A DNA stretch of 64,000 bases from a filamentous cyanobacterium ESFC-1. Lineage in GTDB: Bacteria > Cyanobacteriota > Cyanobacteriia > Cyanobacteriales > Spirulinaceae. The translations under genes and the position numbers were made by a program. Positions 46,501-54,763 of the stretch are shown here, piece by piece; the first letter of the stretch is position 1, and each line of letters begins with the position of its first letter. The stretch lies in NCBI GenBank assembly GCA_000380225.1, contig KB904821.1, positions 2,886,299 to 2,950,298 on the forward strand, read 5' to 3'. The notes below the pieces were generated by a model, which ran no database searches, was not told the origin of the DNA, and saw nothing but the letters and a program-made list of their open reading frames with translations.

Positions 46501-46653
46501 ATGGAATCGATGGGTCAAGCCGGGAAAATTCAAACCACCCACGCCACTTATCAACTCCTCAAATCTGAGTATCGCTTCGAGAAACGGGGAACAATCGAAG
46601 TCAAAGGCAAAGGTGCGATGACCACCTACTGGCTACAAGGCAAATCCTGTTAA
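43531..46653 (+). CDS. Cache-HAMP-PAS adenylate cyclase
   Basis: A 1040-residue membrane sensor cyclase. One span (about 20-40) leads to an extracytoplasmic Cache domain (about 60-340), then a second span (about 350-370), a HAMP-like linker, a coiled coil and three PAS domains (about 455-570, 580-700 and 705-825). The class III cyclase domain (about 850-1035) has ILFADIVGFTPLSA with the first metal Asp, KIKTIGDAYMVAGG with the adenine-selecting Lys and second metal Asp, YDLWGDTVNVASRM with the purine-contacting Asp and transition-state Asn/Arg. These residues favour ATP over GTP. It probably makes cAMP in response to a periplasmic ligand and internal PAS signals. Confidence 0.95.
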   Translation: MVFEKVKSVQRLVPPKISLRLVLIGPIVLQVLGIAALTGYLSWRNGSEAISESAANLSEEVTYRIDSHLRSLSEPPYLLLEWNAIAVKNGSLNVDNFARLRQVFWQQTGLSNSVTTLYFANPEGEFLQVDRENTPTLSVRTNQTAPDWEVYELDANGEPTRILRTKEYDPRVRPWYQKAIAAGNPVWSDIYLFADPVVLGITPSVPIYNAENRLLGVMAVDLTLEQISDFLSSLSISRTGTVFILERDGKLVASSTGNATIAAESTRLNATNHKDSQVRQAALALQNRFGDWQQIREPAQIPVEIDNQRVYARVTPFVDERGLDWLVVTVIPEANFIGQIQANTRATIVLCAIALVGSTILALYSSRWIAKPIWRFARTSQAIAHQSSWSGEDLNHPVPGSRIQEFAMLADALNQMLAQLHQSQADLQLKVEERTEALSQEMRDRLQAEDKFRKVFQSSPDPIAIVRLDNGCFVEVNESFLEISGHPLPEVIGQTALGLQLWVNPRERCQLLAALRKFRAVHNQEVQFRVKSGEIRTVLLSAEVLDLGGVDCVLYLVSDITDRVAVQRALQQAEAQYRSIFENAAEGIFQIAPQGEYLSVNPALAKMFGFASPEEFMAQQPQAQAFYSHADGWQNFVTAIATQDSVSKLEYQVQRRDGQTIWVSQNARAVRDRDRQLLYYEGTLENITRRKQAEAALKEKERYLRLVLDNIPQQVFWKDKNCVFLGCNRNWAQAAQLSDPDAVIGLTDYDLLPSTVAGRFREADRRVMASNQPEFHQVEMKQKPAANGQRLWLDVSKIPIQDETGAVIGILGVIEDITQRKHAEEALRREQQKSESLLLNILPSAIAKRLKENPGAIAEQFDQVTILFADIVGFTPLSARLPATELVDFLNKIVSEFDQLAAQFGLEKIKTIGDAYMVAGGLPVPREDHAVAIAQMALKMQERITKVSAVSGENLQLRIGINSGPVVAGVIGVAKFIYDLWGDTVNVASRMESMGQAGKIQTTHATYQLLKSEYRFEKRGTIEVKGKGAMTTYWLQGKSC

Positions 46654-47189
46654 GCTTATTCTCTGGTTGTTGGTTGTTGGTTGTTGGTTGTTGGTTGTTG
46701 GTTGTTGGTTTCCCAAATCCCTCAATTGGTCATTGGCAACTGGTAATTTCTTCCCCCACTGGGCGGGGAAACCCCGCCCCTACACGCCGATTGCCCAAGA
46801 AAGCCCACTGCCTACTGCCCCCTAAATGCGAAGGACCAATGACCAATAACCAATGACCAATAACCTTGAATAAAAGCTCAAACCTTAATCATCGCTTTTT
46901 ATGAGATTGGCGATCGTATTTCTTATAGAAATGTTACAATTATTAAACGCAAGCAAGCTGATTGAGCAACGCTAACCTTTATCCATCAGTACAGAGTTAT
47001 CTAGACGCACCTTATGAAAATTGCCAGCATCAGGCGATCGCAGGTGCGCTACATTGTACTCCCTAGAGCGTACAAATTTCAAAACTCATAATTAACTATC
47101 TAGATTCACAGCTTTAACGACACTTTTTTAGCCTTGCTTTTTCGGGTTTTTGCTCTAACCCGTTTAGTCCACCCTCAAAACTCGATGCA
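46654..47189. other. Spacer with TTGGTTG array and the sigma factor leader
   Basis: The array at 46664-46710 is followed by a GGGCGGGGAAACCCCGCCCC hairpin near 46758 and CCAATGACCAATAACC units. From about 46870 the sequence becomes AT-rich and non-repetitive; TGTTACAATTATT near 46932 contains a TACAAT box that could serve as a -10 element. A 25-codon frame at 47014-47091 lacks a ribosome-binding site. The 5' leader of the sigma gene may therefore be as long as about 240 bases. Confidence 0.55.
46664..46710 (+). repeat. TTGGTTG heptanucleotide array (about 6-7 units)
   Basis: This is the reverse complement of the AACAACC family at 43281-43398, in uniform copies without variants. Confidence 0.9.
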
Positions 47190-48143
47190 ATGAAAGCTGA
47201 AACATCTACGGATACCGTTCGTATTTATCTCAAAGAAATTGGTCGCGTTCCTCTGTTGACCCATGAAGAAGAAATTTTATACGCCAAAAGCGTTCAACAA
47301 TGGCTTGGCCTGCAAAAAAGCAAAGAAGAACTGGCCGAAAAACTTGGCACAGAACCGAGTTTCAGTCAATGGGCCGAAGCCGTTAATTTGAGTGAAGCCG
47401 AACTCCAGAAAATTATTATCACTGGAGAACGGGCTAAACGGAAAATGGTGGAAGCCAATTTGCGTTTAGTGGTGTCAGTGGCCAAGAAATACATCAAACG
47501 CAATCTCGACCTGCTTGACCTCATCCAAGAAGGTACAATCGGGATGCAGCGTGGCGTGGAGAAGTTCGACCCCACCAAAGGTTATCGCTTTTCAACCTAT
47601 GCGTATTGGTGGATTCGGCAAGCCATTACCCGCGCGATCGCCGAAAAAAGCCGTACCATCCGCTTACCGATCCACATTACCGAAAAACTCAACAAAATTA
47701 AGAAAGCCCAACGACAGCTTTCCCAAAGCCTCGGTCGCGCGGCTACCGTGGCCGAACTCGGCGCAGAACTCGACCTCACCCCCAAACAAGTCCGCGATTA
47801 CCTCGAAAAAGCCCGTCATCCCCTGTCCTTAGATTTGCGGGTTGGGGACAACCAAGACACCGAACTCGGCGAACTTCTTGAAGATGACGGCCTTTCCCCA
47901 GAGGATTTCACGTCTCAGTCGTCCTTACACGACGATCTCCAGCGCTTGATGAACGACCTCACCCCCCAACAGCGCGAAGTGATTGGCTTGCGCTATGGCT
48001 TGAGTGACGGTCAACCCATGACCCTCGCTAAAATTGGCAATCGTTTAGGCATTAGTCGCGAGAGAGTCCGTCAACTCGAAAGAGAAGCCCTGAAAAAGCT
48101 ACGCAAGCGCAAAGACGATATACAAGAATATATCGCGGGTTGA
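47190..48143 (+). CDS. Group 2 sigma-70 factor
   Basis: A 317-residue primary-like sigma factor. Region 1.2 opens [21 protein letters not shown]. Region 2 has [35 protein letters not shown] and [20 protein letters not shown]. Region 3 follows, and region 4.2 has [18 protein letters not shown]. There is no region 1.1, and the length is that of cyanobacterial group 2 factors (SigB/SigD-like); the exact paralogue is not assigned. Group 2 factors control light, stress and nutrient responses. A HIP1-based terminator follows. Confidence 0.95.
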   Translation: MKAETSTDTVRIYLKEIGRVPLLTHEEEILYAKSVQQWLGLQKSKEELAEKLGTEPSFSQWAEAVNLSEAELQKIIITGERAKRKMVEANLRLVVSVAKKYIKRNLDLLDLIQEGTIGMQRGVEKFDPTKGYRFSTYAYWWIRQAITRAIAEKSRTIRLPIHITEKLNKIKKAQRQLSQSLGRAATVAELGAELDLTPKQVRDYLEKARHPLSLDLRVGDNQDTELGELLEDDGLSPEDFTSQSSLHDDLQRLMNDLTPQQREVIGLRYGLSDGQPMTLAKIGNRLGISRERVRQLEREALKKLRKRKDDIQEYIAG

Positions 48144-48169
48144 ATTGAAATTTTAATCTTTATCTTTGA

Positions 48170-48193
48170 GGGTGCGATCGCGCCCTTTTTTTT
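48170..48193 (+). terminator. HIP1-centred intrinsic terminator after the sigma gene
   Basis: GGGTGC pairs with GCGCCC around a GATC loop (the HIP1 octamer forms the hairpin apex), followed by eight T residues at 48186-48193. It starts 26 bases after the stop codon. Confidence 0.8.
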
Positions 48194-48304
48194 AATACTT
48201 TTATGATGGGTAAAGATCGATCCCTCTCTTTGAGCAAATTGTTTGCCCAGGAGAGGGATTGTGTAAACCTTATCGTTGAGCGAGATTTGGCCTAAATTGA
48301 CTCG

Positions 48305-49036
48305 CTAAAACGTGAAGGTTGTGCGGAGGCGATCGCGTCCGTTAAAACTGGTAGCTAGGTTTAAACGAGCGCGACTGGAGAAAACCGTATTTCCTCCCCC
48401 CGGAGTGACATCATCTCGCAAGCCATCCCGGTCATTATCAAAGGTTTGATTGAGATTGGTGAAGACATCAGCCACGTTAAAAATCACTTCACCGCGCAGT
48501 TTTGTTGTGGTGGAAAACTGGTTATCTTCTAAAAACGCAGTACGGGCTTCTAAGCTTTCGACCCGCCTCCCCAGTTCGCTTAATTCCGCCTCAAACTCTT
48601 GTAATAAAGCTTGGAGGGTTTCTATATCTTCGCGGCTCACAAAGTCTGTTGTGGCCGCCGCAATGATTCGCTCAATTTGATTGAAACAAGCATTCAAGCC
48701 CGCCGCAAACTCATAACGAGTCAGAGGGCGATCGCCCCGAAACGTACCATCAGGATAGCCCACCAAGCAATCATACCGACGAATCAAATCATCTAAGGCT
48801 TGAAACGCCCAGTCATTCGGAGATACATCCCGAAACCGAGAGGCATCTTGCACCTGTTGATCCAAAGTTTCATTACTGTAGGTTTCAACTTGCTCTAAAA
48901 TTTCAGCATTGTTTTGAGTAATTTCTGAAGGCTGAGTTAGTCTTGTGACTTCTGCAACCCCTTCCTGAGCAATAAGTAAAGAACCACCAAGCAAGAGTGG
49001 TAGAGATTTGGCCATTTGCCAGAGCAGCTTTGACAT
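48305..49036 (-). CDS. Shrunken SLH-domain porin paralogue (internal deletion, C-terminal Phe retained)
   Basis: A 243-residue relative of the porin at 49545-51293. It shares the start MSKLLWQM, a signal peptide, the SLH domain (FRDVSPNDWAFQALDDLIRR), the coiled coil and the first beta strands up to TSFNGRDRLRT. There it jumps directly to TFTF and the stop, the same final residues as the full-length protein. About 340 residues of barrel are thus missing in frame, leaving a terminal Phe typical of outer-membrane proteins. The ATG at 49036 has AAGGA seven bases upstream; the GTG at 49051 is an alternative. It cannot form a normal barrel alone; it may be decaying, or may act as an SLH-bearing envelope linker. 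Confidence 0.85.
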   Translation of the reverse strand: MSKLLWQMAKSLPLLLGGSLLIAQEGVAEVTRLTQPSEITQNNAEILEQVETYSNETLDQQVQDASRFRDVSPNDWAFQALDDLIRRYDCLVGYPDGTFRGDRPLTRYEFAAGLNACFNQIERIIAAATTDFVSREDIETLQALLQEFEAELSELGRRVESLEARTAFLEDNQFSTTTKLRGEVIFNVADVFTNLNQTFDNDRDGLRDDVTPGGGNTVFSSRARLNLATSFNGRDRLRTTFTF

Positions 49037-49120
49037 AGAATAATCCTTCACACCAAGTTAATCGGTTTACACTCCCAAAAAAGATTAATCTTTAACCTAC
49101 CATGTCCTCTTGGGTCTGAA

Positions 49121-49200
49121 GAAAATAAGCCCCTCTCCTGACTTGGGAGAGGGGTTGGGGTGAGGGCAAGCCCCACTTGTCCTCACTGTTCTGCTTACCA
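49121..49200 (+). repeat. CCCCTCTC-GAGAGGGG hairpin repeat, third copy
   Basis: GAAAATAAGCCCCTCTC, then GGGAGAGGGGTTGGGGTGAG and finally CTCACTGTTCTGCTT match the copy at 33835 in order and spacing. This shows a dispersed element of about 75 bases, not merely a hairpin. Confidence 0.72.
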
Positions 49201-49206
49201 AAAACT

Positions 49207-49395
49207 TGGGTCTAAAGCCTCGCCTTTATAAGGCGACTTTTGCGGTAAACTTTGGTTGAGTACCGTCGGGCAGATGGGAAAAATGCTCGTTGAGGGTAAA
49301 GAGATCGGGGAAAATATTGGGATGTTTGTTCTGTATTTTCTAGACTCTCCCGGTGAAGCGAGAATCCCCGACCGTTCACGGCGGGGAGTTGTCAA
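49207..49395 (+). mobile_element. IS200/IS605-type right-end relic C (most complete)
   Basis: It starts TTGGGTCTAAAGCCTCGCC, with the hairpin CGCC-TTTATA-GGCG. It continues GCGGTAAACTTT...GTACCGTCGGGCAGATGG and ATGCTCGTTGAGGGTAAAG, then to GAAGCGAGAATCCCCG, the terminal hairpin arms CCCCG/CGGGG and GTCAA at 49391-49395. It corresponds to relic A without the inserted array. TVGQMGKMLVEGKEIG and GEARIP can be read in frame as a TnpB-tail-like peptide. No TnpB or TnpA coding sequence precedes it, only the hairpin repeat. Confidence 0.62.
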
Positions 49396-49544
49396 TGCTA
49401 TACGTCTACGAACAAGCTTGCCAACAAAAAACCCTCTCACTATGAGAGGGCATTGAACTTAAATCAGCCGAAACTCGTTGCTAAATAATAGCGTTGAGTT
49501 AGTGTGAGGAAAAGCTATAACACTCTTTCCAGGTCACGCCACAT

Positions 49545-51293
49545 TTAGAAAGTGAAGGTAGTGCGGAGTGTACCAATCCACAAGGTTGGGTTGGTTTCGT
49601 TGTGACCGGGGTTGGTGATGACAATCACGCCAGGGGTGATCAAAATGTTGTCATTCACCGGGAAAGCGTAAAATCCTTCAAAGTGCAAGCTGGTGTCGCG
49701 ATCGGCGCGATCATTTGCACCCAAACCTTGCACATTGCGACCAGCGAAGGCAACACTGGCATCAGAACCAGCGAGTTTGGGTTCCATCCCGACGAGGAAG
49801 CCGAGTTTACTGCCTTCAGCACCCAGGTCGCGCAAGCCGACATAACCAGCCCAGTTCCAGATATCGCCGTCACCGGTACCAATTGCCGTTGCTGCGGTGT
49901 AGCCACCCCAACCACCAATGAAGAAACTTTCGCTCAGGTCGAAGTTGACTTGAAGGCCGTAGTTATTGGTGGAAACAGGGGCTGTATTGACAAAGGTTGT
50001 ACCATCATCTCTTGTAGTAGTACCAAAACCAAGGAAGTTTTCCACTCCAAAATTAGAAGCCCGGCTACCAACACCCCAACCAACACCATTATTAATGCCG
50101 GTATAACCATGAATGTAAGTACCAGCAATTGTGAAACGGTTAGCTTCAAAGGTTAACTGACCACCTGCACTATAGTCACCGTTGAACAAGCCAGCACCAG
50201 GTGACGGATCGTTAGCTTCACCCGCCAAATAATATCCGGCTAAGTTGATGTTGTTGGTAACATCAAAGCTAAGCCCTAGACCAGCACTTTGACCGCCAGC
50301 TCGGTAGATGGGGTTGCGGGCAGCAAAGCTACCCACAAAACCCGAACCACTGGAATCAAAGGGGTTGACGGTGTTGAATACATCGTCTGATGCACCGCCA
50401 GTGGCAAAGAATTGTGCTTGACCGCGACCGTCAGCGATGGGGATGCTGTAGCTTAAGACACTAACTGTGACATCGTTGCCGCCATCACCTGCAAAGTCAA
50501 AACCGCCTTCGTTGGTTATGCTGCTGATACTATTGGCAGGGCTGATGATGTTACGACCTTGCAGACGAGTCCGCAAGCGATCGCGTCCAGTGAAGCTGGT
50601 ATCGAAGTTTAAACGAACGCGATTACCCGCTACCGTGTTACCACCACCGGGAATAATATCTCCGATACCGTCACGATTGCTGTCGAATTGCTGATCGAGG
50701 TCGGTGAAAGCATCAGCCAAGTTGAAGATCACTTCACCGTTGAGTTTAGTGGTGGTGGAGAATTGGTTATCTTCGAGGAAGGCGGTACGAGCTTCTAAGC
50801 TATCGACGCGAGTACCGAGAGCAATTAATTCTGCTTCAAATTCGGCGAGTAAAGCCCGGAGGGTTTCTAAGTCTTCGCGGGTTACAAAGTCAGCAGTCGC
50901 GGCTGCGATTAAGCGCTCGATTTGGTTCAAGCAAGCGTTTAAACCGGCAGCAAATTCGTAACGAGTTAGGGGACGATTACCGCGAAATGTGCCGTTGGGA
51001 TAACCCACTAAGCAGTCGTAGCGACGAATCAGGTCATCTAAAGCTTGGAAAGCCCAGTCGTTGGGGGAAACATCGCGGAATCGAGATGCGCCTTGAACGC
51101 TCTGACCCAGAGAGCCGTTGTTGTCTTCGTTGGTATAGTTTTGGAGCTGTTCGAGAATTTCTTCGTTGGTTTGAGCAATCTCAAACGGTTGGGCAGGAGC
51201 AGTGACTTCAGCAGCCACACCACTTGCCATAAGTAAAGAACCACCGATCACAAGGGGGGTCGATTTTAACATCTGCCAGAGCAGCTTTGACAT
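49545..51293 (-). CDS. SLH-domain outer-membrane porin (iron uptake porin/OprB type)
   Basis: A 582-residue porin. A signal peptide (about 1-28) is followed by an SLH domain (FRDVSPNDWAFQALDDLIRR, then CLVGYPNGTFRGNRPLTRYE) that binds the cell wall. A coiled coil (about residues 115-165) follows, and the rest is a beta barrel with glycine/aromatic-rich strands ending in LRTTFTF with a terminal Phe. This is the standard layout of abundant cyanobacterial outer-membrane porins; some are linked to inorganic ion or iron uptake, which sequence alone does not prove. The ATG at 51293 is chosen because GAGGGA lies seven bases upstream; GTG at 51308 is the alternative. Confidence 0.94.
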   Translation of the reverse strand: MSKLLWQMLKSTPLVIGGSLLMASGVAAEVTAPAQPFEIAQTNEEILEQLQNYTNEDNNGSLGQSVQGASRFRDVSPNDWAFQALDDLIRRYDCLVGYPNGTFRGNRPLTRYEFAAGLNACLNQIERLIAAATADFVTREDLETLRALLAEFEAELIALGTRVDSLEARTAFLEDNQFSTTTKLNGEVIFNLADAFTDLDQQFDSNRDGIGDIIPGGGNTVAGNRVRLNFDTSFTGRDRLRTRLQGRNIISPANSISSITNEGGFDFAGDGGNDVTVSVLSYSIPIADGRGQAQFFATGGASDDVFNTVNPFDSSGSGFVGSFAARNPIYRAGGQSAGLGLSFDVTNNINLAGYYLAGEANDPSPGAGLFNGDYSAGGQLTFEANRFTIAGTYIHGYTGINNGVGWGVGSRASNFGVENFLGFGTTTRDDGTTFVNTAPVSTNNYGLQVNFDLSESFFIGGWGGYTAATAIGTGDGDIWNWAGYVGLRDLGAEGSKLGFLVGMEPKLAGSDASVAFAGRNVQGLGANDRADRDTSLHFEGFYAFPVNDNILITPGVIVITNPGHNETNPTLWIGTLRTTFTF

Positions 51294-51714
51294 AGGATTA
51301 TCCCTCACACCTTTTTTTAGGATAAAGTACCAAAAAATACTAATTGCAATTTACCACTTATGGCAAATAATTTTGTCGTTTAGTCAAATTTTATTGACGT
51401 TGAATTTGTGAGTATTCACAGAGGTTACAATATCACCTATGCTCGTAGCAATACAAGAGTCATTTGTTTTTTTAATAGGGTTAGTTTGAATGAGCAAACT
51501 TTATAATTTAGATTGGATTCCTTGAGCAATGACTTATGGTTTTCTTAACCTTAAAACTCAGACATTGCTTGATTGCGCCGCCGTTCTTTACCCGGCAAGC
51601 GATCGCGCCAGTTAACTTTAGAGTTAATTCATAGCATAAATAATAATTATTTTCAACAAAAGTTTAAAAAGACCGCCCCAGAGAACAAACCAGGGCGATC
51701 GCGTCTTTTCAACC
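51294..51714. other. Promoter spacer of the porin gene and phoX 3' end
   Basis: 421 bases. The half next to the porin is AT-rich and must contain its promoter. The half next to phoX holds a terminator hairpin at 51666-51709. No gene is seen; the frame at 51573-51812 runs across the terminator and into phoX antisense and is not credible. Confidence 0.6.
51666..51709 (-). terminator. phoX terminator containing HIP1
   Basis: On the minus strand, AAAAGAC-GCGATCGCCC pairs with GGGCG-GTCTTTTT around CTGGTTTGTTCTCTG, with the HIP1 bases partly in a bulge. The stem is followed by TTTAAACTTTT. It starts six bases after the phoX stop. Confidence 0.7.
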
Positions 51715-53910
51715 TTAGACTCGACGAATTGCTACCACCGCAGGCTTCGGCGGATTGTTGGCTTGTTTACCCGGCCAGTTGCCGCCAATGGGAACTTTAC
51801 GCTCTTGCATGAACACCTGACCATCGGTGGTTTGCATCGCATAATTTCGCATTTCAGCCGCCATACCCTGACGAATACCATTGCGTTCGCCGGGATGCTG
51901 TACCGCCGCAAACAGCGTTTCCTGGTCGCGAGATAGATAAGGGCCGCAAATCTCGCATTCCATCGGTCCGATCGCAAACGGGAAAGCCTGACCCGCCTTT
52001 TCCCCAGAAGTCGGGATAAACCAAATCGAGTTATTGCCAAACAAACCGCGCAAATTCCCTTGGCTCAAAGGCTTACCATCCTTAGTCCGACTGGGAACAG
52101 CTTTGTTGTGACTGCTGGTGGACATATCCGTGACCATCCACAAATGACCATCGCGATCCACTTCGATGTTATCCGGGTTCGCGAAGCCTAAACCGCCATC
52201 AACCGGTTCGCCACCGACTGCGGTTTTGTCCCACATAAACATCATCGCCGCCGGGTCGTCTCCACTTTCTTGTAAGCGGAAAATCCAGCCATATTCATAA
52301 CTCGACTCCCCCTCGGGCCCCGTAAAGACTGCCGCATCCGGGCCGCCGTCTCCCCCCGGACTACCGGAAGTAAAGGCAATATATAACGAACCGTCTTGGT
52401 CAACAATGGTATCTTCAGGACGCGCCGTACAGGTAATGCCTGCTGCATTAGCCGCGAAGTGAGCATCAATCAGGATTGCCCCTTGTTTTTCGGTGTCTGT
52501 CCCCCTGTAGAGGTCAGCGAGGGTGTTGAATTGGCGCTTATACGCCATCACTTCCCCGTCGCTGGTATATTTCACAATACCGCCAGCGTTGCGATCGGGG
52601 TTGGGTAAAGTCACCATACCGCCGTCTACTTGACTGGGTAAGACGGGATCGACGGGAGTAGTGAGGGTCAGGGGAATCCAGCGCCCTGTACCATCAGCGT
52701 TGAACTTTGCCCCGTACAGCATCCCATCTTCGAGGAGACGCGAATTCGCCTTGGCTTGGGGGCGGCCGACGGTGCCGTTACTGACGAATTTATAAAGGTG
52801 GCCCCCCCGGCGATCGCACCCGGAATACATCGCCAGTTTCTTGCCAGAAACCGCACGAATCCCCACCGCTTCGTGACGATAGCGACCCAGCCAGGTGTGT
52901 TTTGTGCCGTAATCGTTGGGATTGGCGGGATCGACTTCTACCATCCAGCCGTATTTATTGCCCGCGAGGCCGAAAACATTGGCGCGGCCATCTACTGTGC
53001 CATCGTCAATGACAAAGGGGGTTGCACTAGGGTCAAAGGCAGACCCATCGGCCATAACGTGTTCGGGGATTTGGTCTTGGACGTTTTCTTCAGCGCTGAA
53101 AACTGTTCCCCAAGGGGTGGTTCCTCCGGCGCAGTTTTGGAAAGTGCCGATAATTTTCTCGCCCAAGTTGTCCTCATAGCCCATTTTGTTCGTTTTACCG
53201 AACACCGCAGCAGCCGGCCCGGTGGTTTTGAGATAGCGGCCATCTTCTAAGCCAGAAATCCCGGTAATGCGGCGATCGGCGGCAGAATAGGTGCGTTCCC
53301 ATTGCCCCTGAGCGTTACGACGGACGGAAATCACACCCATGCCTTGGTCGATCAAGCCTTCTTTGGCAATCTCCTGAATTTGGGCTTTGAGGGGATTATC
53401 GTCGCTGAGGGCAAAAGCGTTGATTTTACCGTCGCTGGCATTGGCGGCGGCTTTTACGGTATCAAAGGGCAAGGATTTACCAATCACTTGCTCGTAGGTT
53501 TGCATCCAAGTACCGCCGCTAATATATTCAAAGTTAATGGTGAGATAGCCTTGATTTGGCCCGGTTTCGACTAAAGATACATAATCGTTGTTGTAGCCGA
53601 AACGAGAATCTCCTACGCGATCGCCCCAAGCGCCAATGACATCATAGGTAAAGCCTTCGGGGACAACGATATCGTCCACGACTTCAAAGGTGCTGTAGGC
53701 TTGCTTTTGTGCGTCGGGAGCCATACCGTCAATGTTCAACGGCATCGGGGTTTTAATCGGTTGGAAACTCAGTGTTCCCCCTGTAGCCGCTTGAGCCGAG
53801 CCTGCAAATGGCATCGAAAAACGCGAGTTCGGACTCGGTAAAGAGCCTAGAGCGGCAGTTCCGAGACTGGCTCCCAGAAATAGTAAAAAATTACGGCGTT
53901 TCAGTGGCAT
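51715..53910 (-). CDS. phoX: PhoX-family alkaline phosphatase (Tat-exported)
   Basis: A 731-residue DUF839/PhoX protein that releases phosphate from organic esters outside the cytoplasm, using iron and calcium. A twin-arginine signal is clear: KRRNFLLFLGASLGTAALG at residues 4-22. The active-site segment NCAGGTTPWGTVFSAEEN lies near residue 257, and further metal-ligand regions are RYRHEAVGIRAVSGKK, DNIEVDRDGHLW and CEICGPYLSRDQETLFAAVQHPGE. Such enzymes are usually induced by phosphate limitation; I could not identify a Pho box by eye in the 5' region. It is a single gene with its own terminator. Confidence 0.95.
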   Translation of the reverse strand: MPLKRRNFLLFLGASLGTAALGSLPSPNSRFSMPFAGSAQAATGGTLSFQPIKTPMPLNIDGMAPDAQKQAYSTFEVVDDIVVPEGFTYDVIGAWGDRVGDSRFGYNNDYVSLVETGPNQGYLTINFEYISGGTWMQTYEQVIGKSLPFDTVKAAANASDGKINAFALSDDNPLKAQIQEIAKEGLIDQGMGVISVRRNAQGQWERTYSAADRRITGISGLEDGRYLKTTGPAAAVFGKTNKMGYEDNLGEKIIGTFQNCAGGTTPWGTVFSAEENVQDQIPEHVMADGSAFDPSATPFVIDDGTVDGRANVFGLAGNKYGWMVEVDPANPNDYGTKHTWLGRYRHEAVGIRAVSGKKLAMYSGCDRRGGHLYKFVSNGTVGRPQAKANSRLLEDGMLYGAKFNADGTGRWIPLTLTTPVDPVLPSQVDGGMVTLPNPDRNAGGIVKYTSDGEVMAYKRQFNTLADLYRGTDTEKQGAILIDAHFAANAAGITCTARPEDTIVDQDGSLYIAFTSGSPGGDGGPDAAVFTGPEGESSYEYGWIFRLQESGDDPAAMMFMWDKTAVGGEPVDGGLGFANPDNIEVDRDGHLWMVTDMSTSSHNKAVPSRTKDGKPLSQGNLRGLFGNNSIWFIPTSGEKAGQAFPFAIGPMECEICGPYLSRDQETLFAAVQHPGERNGIRQGMAAEMRNYAMQTTDGQVFMQERKVPIGGNWPGKQANNPPKPAVVAIRRV

Positions 53911-54043
53911 ATCAGAATTAATTTAAAGAATCAAACAAAAGACATTGAGAAGACGGCGATTACTGAAGCGCAATCACCGCAATCTCCGTTCTCCTTGTGA
54001 ATAAATTGTACGAAGTTAATATTACTAATGAGTAAAGTTGGGT

Positions 54044-54586
54044 TTATGAGGAGGTTAAGTCCTGAACCCACCCTTGTAAACAAGCTGCCGCCGTCATTCG
54101 CGATCGCGCCCCGCTTGCAGCTTCCTGCCATCCCCAAACGAGATTGGGCGATCGCCATAACGTCAGATGTTCCACCCCCGGATCGGCATAAAAGCTGTTT
54201 TCGCCACGACCCAACAACGCTGAACTCCAATGGGTAAAATGATCGTGACTGACCCGGTAAATGGGAAAATCCCCCCCTAAAGGCATCCCCCAACCATCTA
54301 AGGCGATTAAACCCTTGACCCTTCCCCCTTGTTGTCGCCATTGCCACGCCGCCGCGATCGCCCCCACGACTCCCGCACTAAAAGCCACCCACAGCACCGA
54401 CTCCGACAAAGAAACCCGTTGGGAAACAAATCGGGAAATTTCCCATCCGGCATAAGCAGGCTGGGACTGTGCCGGATAAACCAGCACATTCTCTGACTTT
54501 TCGCGGTCTTGATCCCATTGCATTCCTTGTAAAAATGCCTGAGTAAATTCTGACTCGTGAATCCCAGGACAGACAATAATTTGCAT
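54044..54586 (-). CDS. Alpha/beta-hydrolase-like conserved protein
   Basis: A 180-residue protein. It opens MQIIVCPGIHESEFTQAFLQG, an alpha/beta-hydrolase-like first strand and oxyanion region. WVAFSAGVVGAIAAAW near residue 67 is a nucleophile elbow of the x-x-S-x-G type (A-F-S-A-G). A possible catalytic histidine is in YRVSHDHFTHW near 110. It is shorter than typical hydrolases and has no lid. Function unknown. It is divergent from the ferrochelatase-like gene by 177 bases. Confidence 0.78.
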   Translation of the reverse strand: MQIIVCPGIHESEFTQAFLQGMQWDQDREKSENVLVYPAQSQPAYAGWEISRFVSQRVSLSESVLWVAFSAGVVGAIAAAWQWRQQGGRVKGLIALDGWGMPLGGDFPIYRVSHDHFTHWSSALLGRGENSFYADPGVEHLTLWRSPNLVWGWQEAASGARSRMTAAACLQGWVQDLTSS

Positions 54587-54763
54587 TTTCTACCGATTTC
54601 GCCGCTTCCCTGTCGCTGTCTTCATTGTGTCGTTTGGGATGGGTATCCCCTACCCAGGCATATTAGAGAATTGATCTACAATAAAGTCTAACGAGAAATT
54701 TTAGTCTCGCGCCTTTTTTCCGAGAACCGGAAACCTTAAAGAATATTTAGATACAAAAACCTT

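Larger units (their letters stand above)
49052..49544. other. Spacer between the two porin genes
   Basis: 493 bases holding the hairpin repeat (49121-49200), the IS605-type relic (49207-49395) and CCCTCTCACTATGAGAGGG near 49431, a short palindrome. The first 70 bases should contain the promoter of the shrunken porin gene. Confidence 0.6.

Noticed and set aside
47014..47091. 25-codon frame MKIASIRRSQVRY... in the sigma factor leader
   Set aside because: Could be a leader peptide, but there is no ribosome-binding site and no attenuator-like structure following it.
49121..49200. CCCCTCTC/GAGAGGGG hairpin considered as an intrinsic terminator
   Set aside because: No T run follows on either strand and the same element with long flanks recurs elsewhere, so it was treated as a dispersed repeat.
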